This document shows positions 23,542 to 31,159 of a stretch of DNA of 39,234 bases, in pieces (positions within the stretch are counted from its first letter, which is position 1; every line of letters starts with the position of its first letter). Under the pieces are notes generated by a model. That model ran no database searches, was not told the origin of the DNA, and saw only the letters and a program-made list of their open reading frames with translations. The translations under genes and the position numbers were made by a program. The DNA lies in NCBI GenBank assembly GCA_900543695.1, contig UQSG01000026.1, positions 1 through 39,234 on the forward strand, given 5' to 3'. The stretch is from an uncultured Clostridium sp. GTDB lineage: Bacteria; Bacillota; Clostridia; UBA1212; UBA1255.

Positions 23542-25545
23542 TCAGGTCAATTCTGCTTTTCCGGTATAAAGGCTGTAATACCGTCCGCGCTGCGCAAGCA
23601 GATCGTCATGATCGCCGCGCTCGATAATCCTGCCGAGCTCAAGCACCATGATTGCATTTGAGTTCCGTACCGTAGAAAGCCGGTGAGCAATCACAAACGT
23701 CGTCCGTCCCATCATCAGTTTATCCATGCCGTCCTCGATCAGATGCTCCGTTCTTGTATCGATGGAAGAGGTTGCCTCGTCAAGGATAATAACCGGGGGA
23801 TCCGCCACGGCGGCGCGTGCAATGGAAAGCAGCTGGCGCTGTCCCTGGGACAGGTTTGTGCCGTCTGCGGTTAGCACCGTGTCGTACCCGTCCGGAAGAC
23901 GCTTGATGAAGGAATGCGCGTTTGCAATTTTTGCGGCACGCACGATCTCCTCCTCCGTAGCGTTTAATTTTCCATACCGGATATTGTCGCGGATCGTGCC
24001 GCGGAACAAATGGACATCCTGCAGTACGATTCCAAGCGTACGCCGCAGATCGTCCTTTTTAATCTCGCGCACATCAATTCCATCGTACGTGATCGTTCCC
24101 TCCTGAATTTCGTAAAACCGGTTGATCAGGTTCGTAATCGTCGTTTTCCCGGCGCCTGTAGAGCCGACAAACGCGATCTTCTGTCCCGGTCTTGCGTACA
24201 GAGAAACGTCGTTCAGCACAATATGCCCAGGGATATAAGAAAATACGACGTTGGTAAAGCGCACGTCGCCGTGCAGCTCCACGAGCCGGTCTCCCCCTTC
24301 CTCCGGCACCTTCCAGGCCAGGAATTTGCCGCTTTCGTTTTCAAAGGTTGATGCGAAGTTTTCAAACGGATCTCCGGGAACCTCGAAAAGTGTGCCATCC
24401 TGCTTTTTCTCCGCAAGAACAAGAACCGTCTTTCCCTCGTCCGATTCCACCTGTTCATCTAAAACCTCGAAAATTCGCTCTGCGCCTGCCAGGGCGGACA
24501 GCAGCATATTCATCTGATTTGAAATCTGCGTGATCGGCTGGGAGAACTGTCTGGTATATTGCAGAAAGGCGGCGACATCGCCGATTGTTGTCGCGGCAAA
24601 GATCCCCCATCCCATCGGATTTACAATCATAACGGCGCCGATCGTCGCTGTCAGCGCGTAATGCAGGTAAGAAAGATTTCCCATAATCGGCATTATAATA
24701 TTGGCAAAGGTCTGCGCGCTCACCGCTGCGTCCTTCAGGCTGTTGTTCTTCTTGATAAATTCTTCGTTTGCCGCGTTTTCATGATTGAAAACCTTCACAA
24801 CCTTCTGGCCCTGCATCATTTCCTCGATGTAGCCGTCCAGATCGCCCAGCGCCGCCTGCTGTCCGCGGAAGTACCGCGCGCTTTTGCCGCCGACTTTTTT
24901 TACTATAAAAAGCATCAGAAACAGCATCAGAACGACAAATATTGTCAGGAACGGGCTCAGCACCAGCATCATGACAAAGGTTCCGACGACGGAAATCAGT
25001 GAAGTGACCGTCTGCGACAGGCTTTGCTCCAGCGCCATTGAGACGTTATCCATATCGTTTGTAAAACGGCTCATAATCTCTCCGTGGGGATGCTTATCGA
25101 AATAACTGACCGGAAGATCCTGCAGGTGTTCAAAGAGCTCCTTTCTCATCTTGTTGGCCGTTTTCTGAGCAACGGAAACCATAACGCGGCTGGAAACGTA
25201 CGTGCCGACCGCGCCGGTCAGATAAATGGCTCCCATCGCAGCAAGATTTTTCCCCAGATCCGTAAGGATCAGGCGCCGCGCCTCGTCGCTGGCCAGTCCG
25301 CTGTCGATATATGCCTTCAGGTTGCTGGTCAGGTTATTGATCAGCGGCTTCAGAATGTAAGAAGCCGCGACGCCCGCCAGCGCGCTTAAAATAATCATGA
25401 TAAATGCCACGGTCAGAAGCGGCACATTTCCGGAAAGATAGGAAAACATGCGGAAAAGCGTTTTTTTCGTATTCTTCGGCTTACGGAAGCCATGCCTGCC
25501 GGGGCCGCCCGGACCGCCGGAGGTTTTCTTCGGCTCAGTACTCAT
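23542..25545 (-). CDS. ABC exporter half-transporter with the intact ATPase Walker B (subunit 2)
   Basis: 667 aa: six-helix membrane domain (about 30-330) then ATPase domain (about 400-640). Walker A GSTGAGKTT (K467), Walker B IILDEATSSID with catalytic E590, but a degenerate signature LSQGQ. Gly/Pro-rich N-terminal extension (GGPGGPGRHGF) and an extra acidic insert before the ATPase domain (about 355-410). Together with the upstream subunit, which has the opposite defects, this makes a heterodimeric exporter with one hydrolysing site. Exports drugs, lipids or peptides; substrate unknown. Overlaps the upstream gene by 4 nt. Under the MarR regulator encoded first in the operon. Confidence 0.9.
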   Translation of the reverse strand: MSTEPKKTSGGPGGPGRHGFRKPKNTKKTLFRMFSYLSGNVPLLTVAFIMIILSALAGVAASYILKPLINNLTSNLKAYIDSGLASDEARRLILTDLGKNLAAMGAIYLTGAVGTYVSSRVMVSVAQKTANKMRKELFEHLQDLPVSYFDKHPHGEIMSRFTNDMDNVSMALEQSLSQTVTSLISVVGTFVMMLVLSPFLTIFVVLMLFLMLFIVKKVGGKSARYFRGQQAALGDLDGYIEEMMQGQKVVKVFNHENAANEEFIKKNNSLKDAAVSAQTFANIIMPIMGNLSYLHYALTATIGAVMIVNPMGWGIFAATTIGDVAAFLQYTRQFSQPITQISNQMNMLLSALAGAERIFEVLDEQVESDEGKTVLVLAEKKQDGTLFEVPGDPFENFASTFENESGKFLAWKVPEEGGDRLVELHGDVRFTNVVFSYIPGHIVLNDVSLYARPGQKIAFVGSTGAGKTTITNLINRFYEIQEGTITYDGIDVREIKKDDLRRTLGIVLQDVHLFRGTIRDNIRYGKLNATEEEIVRAAKIANAHSFIKRLPDGYDTVLTADGTNLSQGQRQLLSIARAAVADPPVIILDEATSSIDTRTEHLIEDGMDKLMMGRTTFVIAHRLSTVRNSNAIMVLELGRIIERGDHDDLLAQRGRYYSLYTGKAELT

Positions 25546-27332
25546 TCGGAAATCACTCCTTCCTGCTGCGACGTGTATACGTCCCGATAAATTTCATTCG
25601 TTTCCATCAGCTCCTCATGCGTGCCGACCGCATTGATTTTGCCGTCGTCCAGCACGATAATTCGATCTGCATGAGAAATGGAGCTGATGCGCTGCGCGAT
25701 AACGAGCGTCGTAATTCCGCCCAGCTCTTCTGAAAATGCCTGACGGATTTTCGCGTCCGTCGCAGTATCCACCGCGCTCGTAGAGTCATCCAGGATAATA
25801 ATTTTGGGATGCTTCAGCAGCGCGCGCGCGATGCACAGCCGCTGCTTCTGCCCTCCGGAAAGATTCGCTCCTCCCTGGCTCAGATCTGTGTCCAGCCCTT
25901 CCGGAAGCTTGCTGACAAAGTCCCATGCCTGCGCATGCTCGCAGGCTTCACGAATTTCCTCATCGCTCGCGTCAGGATCGCCCCAGCGCAGATTGTCGCG
26001 GACCGTCCCGGAGAAAAGCGTGTTTTTCTGGAGCACCATGGCAACCGCATCATGGAGCGGCTCCAGCGCATACTCTTTTACGTCGTGGCCGCCGACTTTG
26101 ATCTGCCCCGCCGTAACGTCGTAAAGCCGGGGAATCAGCTGCACCAGCGTCGTCTTTGCGGAACCGGTCGAGCCGATGATTCCAATGGTTTCCCCGGATC
26201 GAATATGCAGATTGATCCCGCTGAGCGTATCCTCTCCGGAACCCATACGATAGCGGAACGACACATTCTCAAAATCGATCGAGCCGTCCGGAACCTCCGT
26301 AAGAGCATTCTCCGGATCCGTGATGTCGATTTTCGTATCCAGGACTTCCAGGACGCGCTGTCCCGAGGCTCTGGCTCTTGTAAACTGCAGGAACAGCATC
26401 GAAAGCATCATCAGAGACGACAGAATCTGCGTTACATAAGAAATCAGACTGAGCAGGTCGCCCGCCTGCAGCCCCGTGGCTTCGTAAACCGTTCCGGTCA
26501 GCTCCGCCAGGCCCGTATCTACAACGACCCTGCCTCCGAAAAACAGGATTGCAATAATACAGATATATACGATCAGCTGCATGATCGGCATATTCAGGAT
26601 GACAAGCTTCACGGCGCGGATTCCCGTCACAGTCAGATCGTCGTTAGACTTTTTAAATTTCTTTTTCTCATAATCGCCGCGGACAAAGGATTTAACGACG
26701 CGGATATTCGTCAGGTTTTCCTGCACCGACGTGTTCAGATCGTCGATTTTATCCTGAAACGCCATAAAACGCGGGTGCGCCTTTTTCATAATCACCACGA
26801 CCGCTATGGTCAGCAGCGGAATCGCGATCAGGAATACGCAGGCAAGCTCCGCGTGAATCGAGATCGACATGATCAGCGCAAACAGGAACATGAACGGAGA
26901 ACGGACAAGCATGCGCAGACACATCATGCCCGTCTGCTGGAGATTGTTAACGTCCGTCGTAAGGCGCGTAATCAGCGATGGGATACTGAAATAATCGATA
27001 TTTGAAAAGGAAAATTTCTGTATTTCTATAAAAAGGTCCTCCCGCAGCTCCGCTCCGGCGCCCTGGGAGGCGATTGCGGCAAGCCGGCTGCTGTACGCCC
27101 CGCAGAACATTGCGATCAGCGACACAAGCACCATCAGTCCGCCCATCTTCAGTACGTAATAAATATCCGCCGTGGTAAATTCCGCCGCGCGCGATACGTC
27201 TACCCGGTTCAGGATCTGCGCCATCAGCCAGGGCATCGCAACGTCTCCCATCACCTCGAAAAGCATCAGTACCGGACACAGGATGGCGGGCAGCTTATAA
27301 TTTTTAAAATAGGCCGCTAGTCTCTTGATCAT
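25542..27332 (-). CDS. ABC exporter half-transporter with degenerate Walker B (subunit 1)
   Basis: 596 aa, membrane domain about 15-310, ATPase about 335-570. Walker A is GSTGSAKTT, signature LSGGQKQRL is canonical, but Walker B is IILDDSTSAVD with D516 in place of the catalytic Glu. This is the usual asymmetry of heterodimeric exporters such as BmrCD and TM287/288. The intact signature here completes the hydrolysing site with E590 of the partner. The start overlaps the end of the MarR gene by 4 nt and its own end overlaps the next gene by 4 nt, so the three genes are strictly coupled. Confidence 0.9.
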   Translation of the reverse strand: MIKRLAAYFKNYKLPAILCPVLMLFEVMGDVAMPWLMAQILNRVDVSRAAEFTTADIYYVLKMGGLMVLVSLIAMFCGAYSSRLAAIASQGAGAELREDLFIEIQKFSFSNIDYFSIPSLITRLTTDVNNLQQTGMMCLRMLVRSPFMFLFALIMSISIHAELACVFLIAIPLLTIAVVVIMKKAHPRFMAFQDKIDDLNTSVQENLTNIRVVKSFVRGDYEKKKFKKSNDDLTVTGIRAVKLVILNMPIMQLIVYICIIAILFFGGRVVVDTGLAELTGTVYEATGLQAGDLLSLISYVTQILSSLMMLSMLFLQFTRARASGQRVLEVLDTKIDITDPENALTEVPDGSIDFENVSFRYRMGSGEDTLSGINLHIRSGETIGIIGSTGSAKTTLVQLIPRLYDVTAGQIKVGGHDVKEYALEPLHDAVAMVLQKNTLFSGTVRDNLRWGDPDASDEEIREACEHAQAWDFVSKLPEGLDTDLSQGGANLSGGQKQRLCIARALLKHPKIIILDDSTSAVDTATDAKIRQAFSEELGGITTLVIAQRISSISHADRIIVLDDGKINAVGTHEELMETNEIYRDVYTSQQEGVISE

Positions 27333-27817
27333 AAATCCGTTTCCCTTCCTCTCATTTTATCAATATTGCTCTGGATTCTGTCCAGATATGCGAACAGCTC
27401 CTGCGTTTCCGCCTCAGTAAAGCCGTCCAGCATCTTTCGGTCAATTGCAAGCGTCTTATCAAACGTATCATCGTGGATTCGATGCCCTTTTTCCGTTAAC
27501 CGAATAATATTGATGCGGGAGTCCGATGCATCCGACATTTTTTCTATCAGTCCGGCTTTTTGCAGGCGTTTTACGGAGACCGACATTGCGGCCGGCGAAG
27601 TATTCAGTTCGTCTGCAAGCTCCTTCTGCGTGGCGCCCTCGCGGTAAAGGATGGTTCCAAGAATCCTGGGATATGTATAATGCAAGCCGTATTCGGAAAG
27701 CATATCCGTTACCACATGCATTCTGGCATGCGAAATATTGCGCATTTTCCACTGCAGAGCCGCCCCGTCGTTTCCCTCCAGCGGCGGCGGTATTTTTGCG
27801 CCGTTCTTTTTATTCAT
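27329..27817 (-). CDS. MarR-family transcriptional repressor of the ABC exporter operon
   Basis: 162 aa from ATG 27817 (a TTG at 27823 is also possible). Winged-helix about 45-120: YTYPRILGTILYREGATQKELADELNTSPAAMSVSVKRLQKAGLIEK with the recognition helix SPAAMSVSVKRL, and the wing MSDASDSRINIIRLTEKG. Long N- and C-terminal helices form the dimer interface. Usually such a protein leaves its operator when it binds a toxic ligand, opening transcription of the exporter. Autoregulation is supported by two near-identical palindromes at its promoter. Confidence 0.85.
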   Translation of the reverse strand: MNKKNGAKIPPPLEGNDGAALQWKMRNISHARMHVVTDMLSEYGLHYTYPRILGTILYREGATQKELADELNTSPAAMSVSVKRLQKAGLIEKMSDASDSRINIIRLTEKGHRIHDDTFDKTLAIDRKMLDGFTEAETQELFAYLDRIQSNIDKMRGRETDL

Positions 27818-27856
27818 AAGCAATCAGCCCCTTTCCTTCTTTCTGTCGGACAAGCA

Positions 27857-27872
27857 AGTTAATCGATTAACT
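27857..27872. promoter_or_regulatory. MarR operator 1 (perfect 16-bp palindrome)
   Basis: AGTTAATCGATTAACT, just downstream of the expected start of transcription. Confidence 0.6.
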
Positions 27873-27885
27873 AATTGTCTGGGGT

Positions 27886-27914
27886 ATTGTAATACAAATC
27901 CGTCAGATTGTCAA
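27886..27914 (-). promoter_or_regulatory. promoter of the marR-ABC operon
   Basis: Minus strand TTGACA (27909-27914), 17 bp, TACAAT (27886-27891): near-consensus. Confidence 0.8.
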
Positions 27915-27922
27915 CCGGTTAA
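27911..27922. promoter_or_regulatory. MarR operator 2, overlapping the -35
   Basis: Minus strand TTAACCGGTTGA, one mismatch from a perfect dyad and alike to operator 1 (TTAATCGATTAA). Binding at both would cover -35 and the start site. Confidence 0.55.
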
Positions 27923-27960
27923 TTATTATTTTTGCAAACGATTCTTTCCGCTTTCCGGGA

Positions 27961-27988
27961 ACGGTTCGCCGCCCGGCTTCATACTATA
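27961..27988 (+). promoter_or_regulatory. sigma-K-like mother-cell promoter of dpaAB
   Basis: AC (27961-27962), 17 bp, CATACTATA (27980-27988), which fits the sigma-K pattern AC...CATAnnnTA. No sigma-A promoter is seen. In Bacillus subtilis the dipicolinate operon is sigma-K dependent. Confidence 0.6.
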
Positions 27989-28020
27989 TAGTGAATTGCT
28001 GTTTTAAAGAGGCAGAGAGA

Positions 28021-28896
28021 ATGGACGCACAGAAGACGTACCGATTTTCGATCATCGGCGGAGACATGAGAAACGTGAAATTATCGGAGCTTCTTTCGGA
28101 AGACGGACACGAGGTCCATACGTTCGCGCTGGACAATACGGGGAAAATTTCGCAGCGCTGCTCCGATCTGCGCGAAGCGTTCGCGCTTTCTGATATTGCT
28201 GTAGGACCGATGCCTTTTACCTCAGGTGACGGAACCTATCTGAATGCCCCGTTCCATCCCGGAAAAATCGAAATTGCCAAAATCGCTGATGTGATACGGG
28301 AAAGCGGCTTCGGCGGCCTTCTGATCGGGGGACGCGTTCCGCTTGCCCTGAGCGGCGTCGGCGCTGTGTCCGCGGATCTTCTGCAGCGCGATGATCTTGC
28401 CGTCTTAAACTCGGTTCCTACCGCAGAAGGCGCGCTGCAGATCGCCATGGAGGAGCTGCCCTATACGGTTCGAGGACTTCGTACGATTGTGTGCGGCATG
28501 GGCCGCGTAGGCTCTACGCTTGCACGCCTGATGCAGCGCGTGGGAGCGGACGTAACGGTAGCCGCCAGAAGCAGCCGCGATTTTGCAATCTGTGAAGCGG
28601 AAGGCCTGAAGTCCTGCACGTATTCCCATCTGCGCAGGATCCTCCCGGAAGCGCTGCTCGTATACAATACCGTTCCGGCTCTGATTTTTGGCCGCGAGCT
28701 GCTGGACTGCATGAATCAGGAAGCGCTTCTGATCGATCTTGCCTCCATGCCGGGCGGCACCGATTTTGAATACGCGGCCAAGCGCCGCATCCGGACGATC
28801 CACGCGCTTTCACTTCCCGGAAAAGTCGCGCCCGCAGGCGCGGCGCAGATCATACAAAAGGTTATATACAATATACTCCACGAGAAAAACATGTAA
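28021..28896 (+). CDS. dpaA: dipicolinate synthase subunit A
   Basis: 291 aa from ATG 28021, which has AGAGG upstream; the frame is open to 27991 but without a ribosome site. N-terminal part YRFSIIGGDMRNVKLSELL is typical of SpoVFA/DpaA; Rossmann motif TIVCGMGRVGSTLARLMQ at about 155-172, and SVPTAEGALQIAMEE, LINLASxPGG-like LIDLASMPGGTDF. Makes dipicolinate with DpaB from the lysine-pathway intermediate dihydrodipicolinate, in the mother cell during sporulation. dpaB follows after 24 nt. Confidence 0.9.
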   Translation: MDAQKTYRFSIIGGDMRNVKLSELLSEDGHEVHTFALDNTGKISQRCSDLREAFALSDIAVGPMPFTSGDGTYLNAPFHPGKIEIAKIADVIRESGFGGLLIGGRVPLALSGVGAVSADLLQRDDLAVLNSVPTAEGALQIAMEELPYTVRGLRTIVCGMGRVGSTLARLMQRVGADVTVAARSSRDFAICEAEGLKSCTYSHLRRILPEALLVYNTVPALIFGRELLDCMNQEALLIDLASMPGGTDFEYAAKRRIRTIHALSLPGKVAPAGAAQIIQKVIYNILHEKNM

Positions 28897-28920
28897 CTAT
28901 TTATATAAGGGGTTGGTAAA

Positions 28921-29505
28921 ATGTTCGAATGCTTCGATGGCCTGCGGGTCGGGCTGGCCGTGACCGGCTCTTTCTGCACCCATAGAAATATCGCCGCCGT
29001 CGCTGACAATCTTGTGAAGCGCGGCGCTGTTGTTTATCCGATTTTATCGTATTCCTCTTCTGAAACATCCACACGGTTCATGACGAGGGAGGAATTATAC
29101 GACACGCTGGTGCGGATCACCGGCCACGAGCCGATCTGCACCATTAAAGAGGCGGAGCCGATCGGTCCAAAAAAGCTGCTCGATATTGTGGCCGTCGTGC
29201 CCTGCACCGGCAATACGATCTCAAAGCTGGCAAATGCGATCACCGATACGCCGGTATTGATGGCATGTAAATCGCACCTGCGCAACAACCGCCCTGTAGT
29301 AATCGCGGTTTCTACAAACGACGGTCTGGCCGCCAACGCCAAAAACATCGGCGCGCTGCTCGGTATGAAGAATTTCTTTTTTGTTCCCTTCCGCCAGGAT
29401 GACAGCGTCAAAAAGCCTTTTTCTCTCATGGCAGACTTTTCCCTTGTAAACGAAACGATTTCTTTCGCGCTCGAAGGAAAACAGATCCAGCCGATTTTGC
29501 TTTAA
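28921..29505 (+). CDS. dpaB: dipicolinate synthase subunit B (flavoprotein)
   Basis: 194 aa, the usual length. Flavoprotein fold: GLRVGLAVTGSFCTHRN at the start, VPCTGNTISKLANAITDTPVLMACKSHLRNNRPVVIAVSTNDGL in the middle (given as motifs CTGNT, ACKSHLRNNRP, STNDGL), typical of SpoVFB and related to UbiX-like FMN proteins. AAGGGG lies before ATG 28921. Acts with DpaA; the product loads into the spore core as Ca-dipicolinate. Confidence 0.9.
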   Translation: MFECFDGLRVGLAVTGSFCTHRNIAAVADNLVKRGAVVYPILSYSSSETSTRFMTREELYDTLVRITGHEPICTIKEAEPIGPKKLLDIVAVVPCTGNTISKLANAITDTPVLMACKSHLRNNRPVVIAVSTNDGLAANAKNIGALLGMKNFFFVPFRQDDSVKKPFSLMADFSLVNETISFALEGKQIQPILL

Positions 29506-29529
29506 TCGCTGTTCCTTACACAAGCTCTT

Positions 29530-29576
29530 CCGGGGATGGCTGAACCTTCGGGTTCAGCCGTTCCCGGATTCTTTTT
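29530..29576 (+). terminator. long terminator of dpaAB overlapping the converging gene
   Basis: CCGGG and GGCTGAACC pair with GGTTCAGCC and CCCGG around a TTCG tetraloop, then TTCTTTTT. The stem reaches into the last codons of the 29554-30309 gene. Confidence 0.85.
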
Positions 29577-30309
29577 GCCTGGCGCAGGCGATAAAATAAG
29601 AAAAAATCGCATCGCAGCCTTTGCTTTCTCCGTAAATCAGCTCCGGATGCCACTGCACGCCGAAAACGTACGGTCTTTCTTTCATGCAGACCGCCTCGAC
29701 GATGCCGTCGTCTGCGGAAGCCATGGTAAGAAGCCCGGGCGCAAGCGTCTTGATCGCCTGATGGTGGTACGTATTGACAAAGGCGCGCGCTTCTCCGAAT
29801 ATTTTTCGCAGAGGCGTATTTTCCACGATCCGCACAAAATGGCCGTCCTGCGGATATCCCGCTTTCTGTCTATGGCAGACAGGATCGTCCGGCAGCTGCG
29901 CGGGCAGATCCTGATAAAGCGAACCGCCAAGCGCTACATTTAAAACCTGTATGCCGCGGCAGATCCCCAGCACAGGGCGGTCAAGCTCCAGAGCCATTTT
30001 CAGAAGCGGAAACTCCAGCCGGTCCCGGCAATCGCTGATCTCTACGGTATCGTTCAGCTTTTCCTCCCCGTATAAGGCGGGATCGGGATCGATTCCGCCC
30101 GTAAACAGGAACGCGTCGCACTGCTGCGCAAGCTGCCGCATATCCGGCTCCTCCTGCAAAAAAGAAAAGAGAAAAGGCACGCCGCCATGCGCAAGCACCG
30201 CTTTTGTATAAGCGGCGGACAGCTTTGTCGCGCCGGTCATGTCGTCTACCGACGGCAAAAGACCGACGATCGGTTTTCTGTCAGGGCTCGGCTTCTTCAT
30301 GTCAGTCAT
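29554..30309 (-). CDS. gamma-glutamyl-gamma-aminobutyrate hydrolase-type class I glutamine amidotransferase
   Basis: About 251 aa. Motifs: DAFLFTGGIDPDPALYG, the oxyanion part; VLGICRGIQVLNVALGGSLYQDL with the nucleophile Cys; NTYHHQAIK; and FGVQWHPE with the catalytic His/Glu. This is the PuuD-like peptidase C26 family that cuts gamma-glutamyl bonds of small amides. Start is uncertain: ATG 30309 overlaps the stop of the GDPD gene by 8 nt, ATG 30300 begins just after it; neither has a strong ribosome site, so it is probably coupled to the upstream gene. Confidence 0.85.
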   Translation of the reverse strand: MTDMKKPSPDRKPIVGLLPSVDDMTGATKLSAAYTKAVLAHGGVPFLFSFLQEEPDMRQLAQQCDAFLFTGGIDPDPALYGEEKLNDTVEISDCRDRLEFPLLKMALELDRPVLGICRGIQVLNVALGGSLYQDLPAQLPDDPVCHRQKAGYPQDGHFVRIVENTPLRKIFGEARAFVNTYHHQAIKTLAPGLLTMASADDGIVEAVCMKERPYVFGVQWHPELIYGESKGCDAIFSYFIACARQKESGNG

Positions 30310-31051
30310 GCAGTCCGTTTTCGCGCAGCACATTCAATACCTTATCGGGCACGTTCGTAATGATTCCCGTGACGCCCAGCTCCATCGCGCGTTTGATATC
30401 ATGGCTGGAATCTACCGTCCAGACGTTTACCTCGATTCCGTTCCTCCTGCACGCTTCCATAATCTTCTCATTGACCGCTCCGAGCTGCGGATGGATAATG
30501 TCCGCGTTATAGCTCCGTACGAAGGAAATCGTTTCCTCCGGCGACATGCCGTGCCCATATAAAAGCGCCGTCCTGAGATCGGGATATGCCGCTTTGAGCT
30601 CCTTGAGCGCCTGATGGTCGAAGCTCGAGATGATCGTGCGCTCCGTACAGCCGAATTGAAGCAGCGCATCGTGCAGATATTTGAAGGCATAATTTTTGTC
30701 CTCATGCGGCCCAAACGGCTTAAGCTCGATATTAATGACGCGCATGTCCTTGACGATTTCCAGGAACTCTTTAAGCGTTGCGATTTTTGTCCCCTTGAAC
30801 TTGGCGTTCGTGCGGACGCCGAAATCGTACTGCAAAAGCTCCTCATACGTCATTTCGCCGACTTCGCCCTTTCCATCCGACATCCGGTTGATATTGGAAT
30901 CATGGCTCAGAACATATACGCCGTCTTTCGTAAGGCGGATGTCGTTTTCTACTCCGTCCGCTCCCATGGAAACGGCCAGCCGGAACGCAGGAGCGGTATT
31001 TTCCGGTGCGTAAGCCGAAGCGCCTCTGTGTGCCTGCACATTTATTTTCAT
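30302..31051 (-). CDS. glycerophosphodiester phosphodiesterase
   Basis: 249 aa, soluble TIM-barrel of the UgpQ/GlpQ family. QAHRGASAYAPENTAPAF carries the catalytic HR and the E of PENT; GVENDIRLTKDGVYVLSHD has the metal ExD and catalytic His; INIELKP another metal ligand. No signal peptide, so it acts on imported or internal glycerophosphodiesters, releasing glycerol-3-phosphate and an alcohol. GGAGA is upstream of ATG 31051 and a perfect consensus promoter lies at 31083-31111. Cotranscribed with the downstream amidotransferase gene. Confidence 0.9.
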   Translation of the reverse strand: MKINVQAHRGASAYAPENTAPAFRLAVSMGADGVENDIRLTKDGVYVLSHDSNINRMSDGKGEVGEMTYEELLQYDFGVRTNAKFKGTKIATLKEFLEIVKDMRVINIELKPFGPHEDKNYAFKYLHDALLQFGCTERTIISSFDHQALKELKAAYPDLRTALLYGHGMSPEETISFVRSYNADIIHPQLGAVNEKIMEACRRNGIEVNVWTVDSSHDIKRAMELGVTGIITNVPDKVLNVLRENGLHD

Positions 31052-31082
31052 AAAACTGCATCTCCTTTGTTTTTATTTTCGT

Positions 31083-31111
31083 ATTATAGCTTCATACATA
31101 TTCATTGTCAA
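31083..31111 (-). promoter_or_regulatory. consensus sigma-A promoter of the GDPD operon
   Basis: Minus strand TTGACA (31106-31111), 17 bp, TATAAT (31083-31088): both hexamers perfect. Confidence 0.85.
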
Positions 31112-31159
31112 TTTGGCGCAGAATAAACGCGTAAAAATTTTTGAAAGGATTTTACTGAT

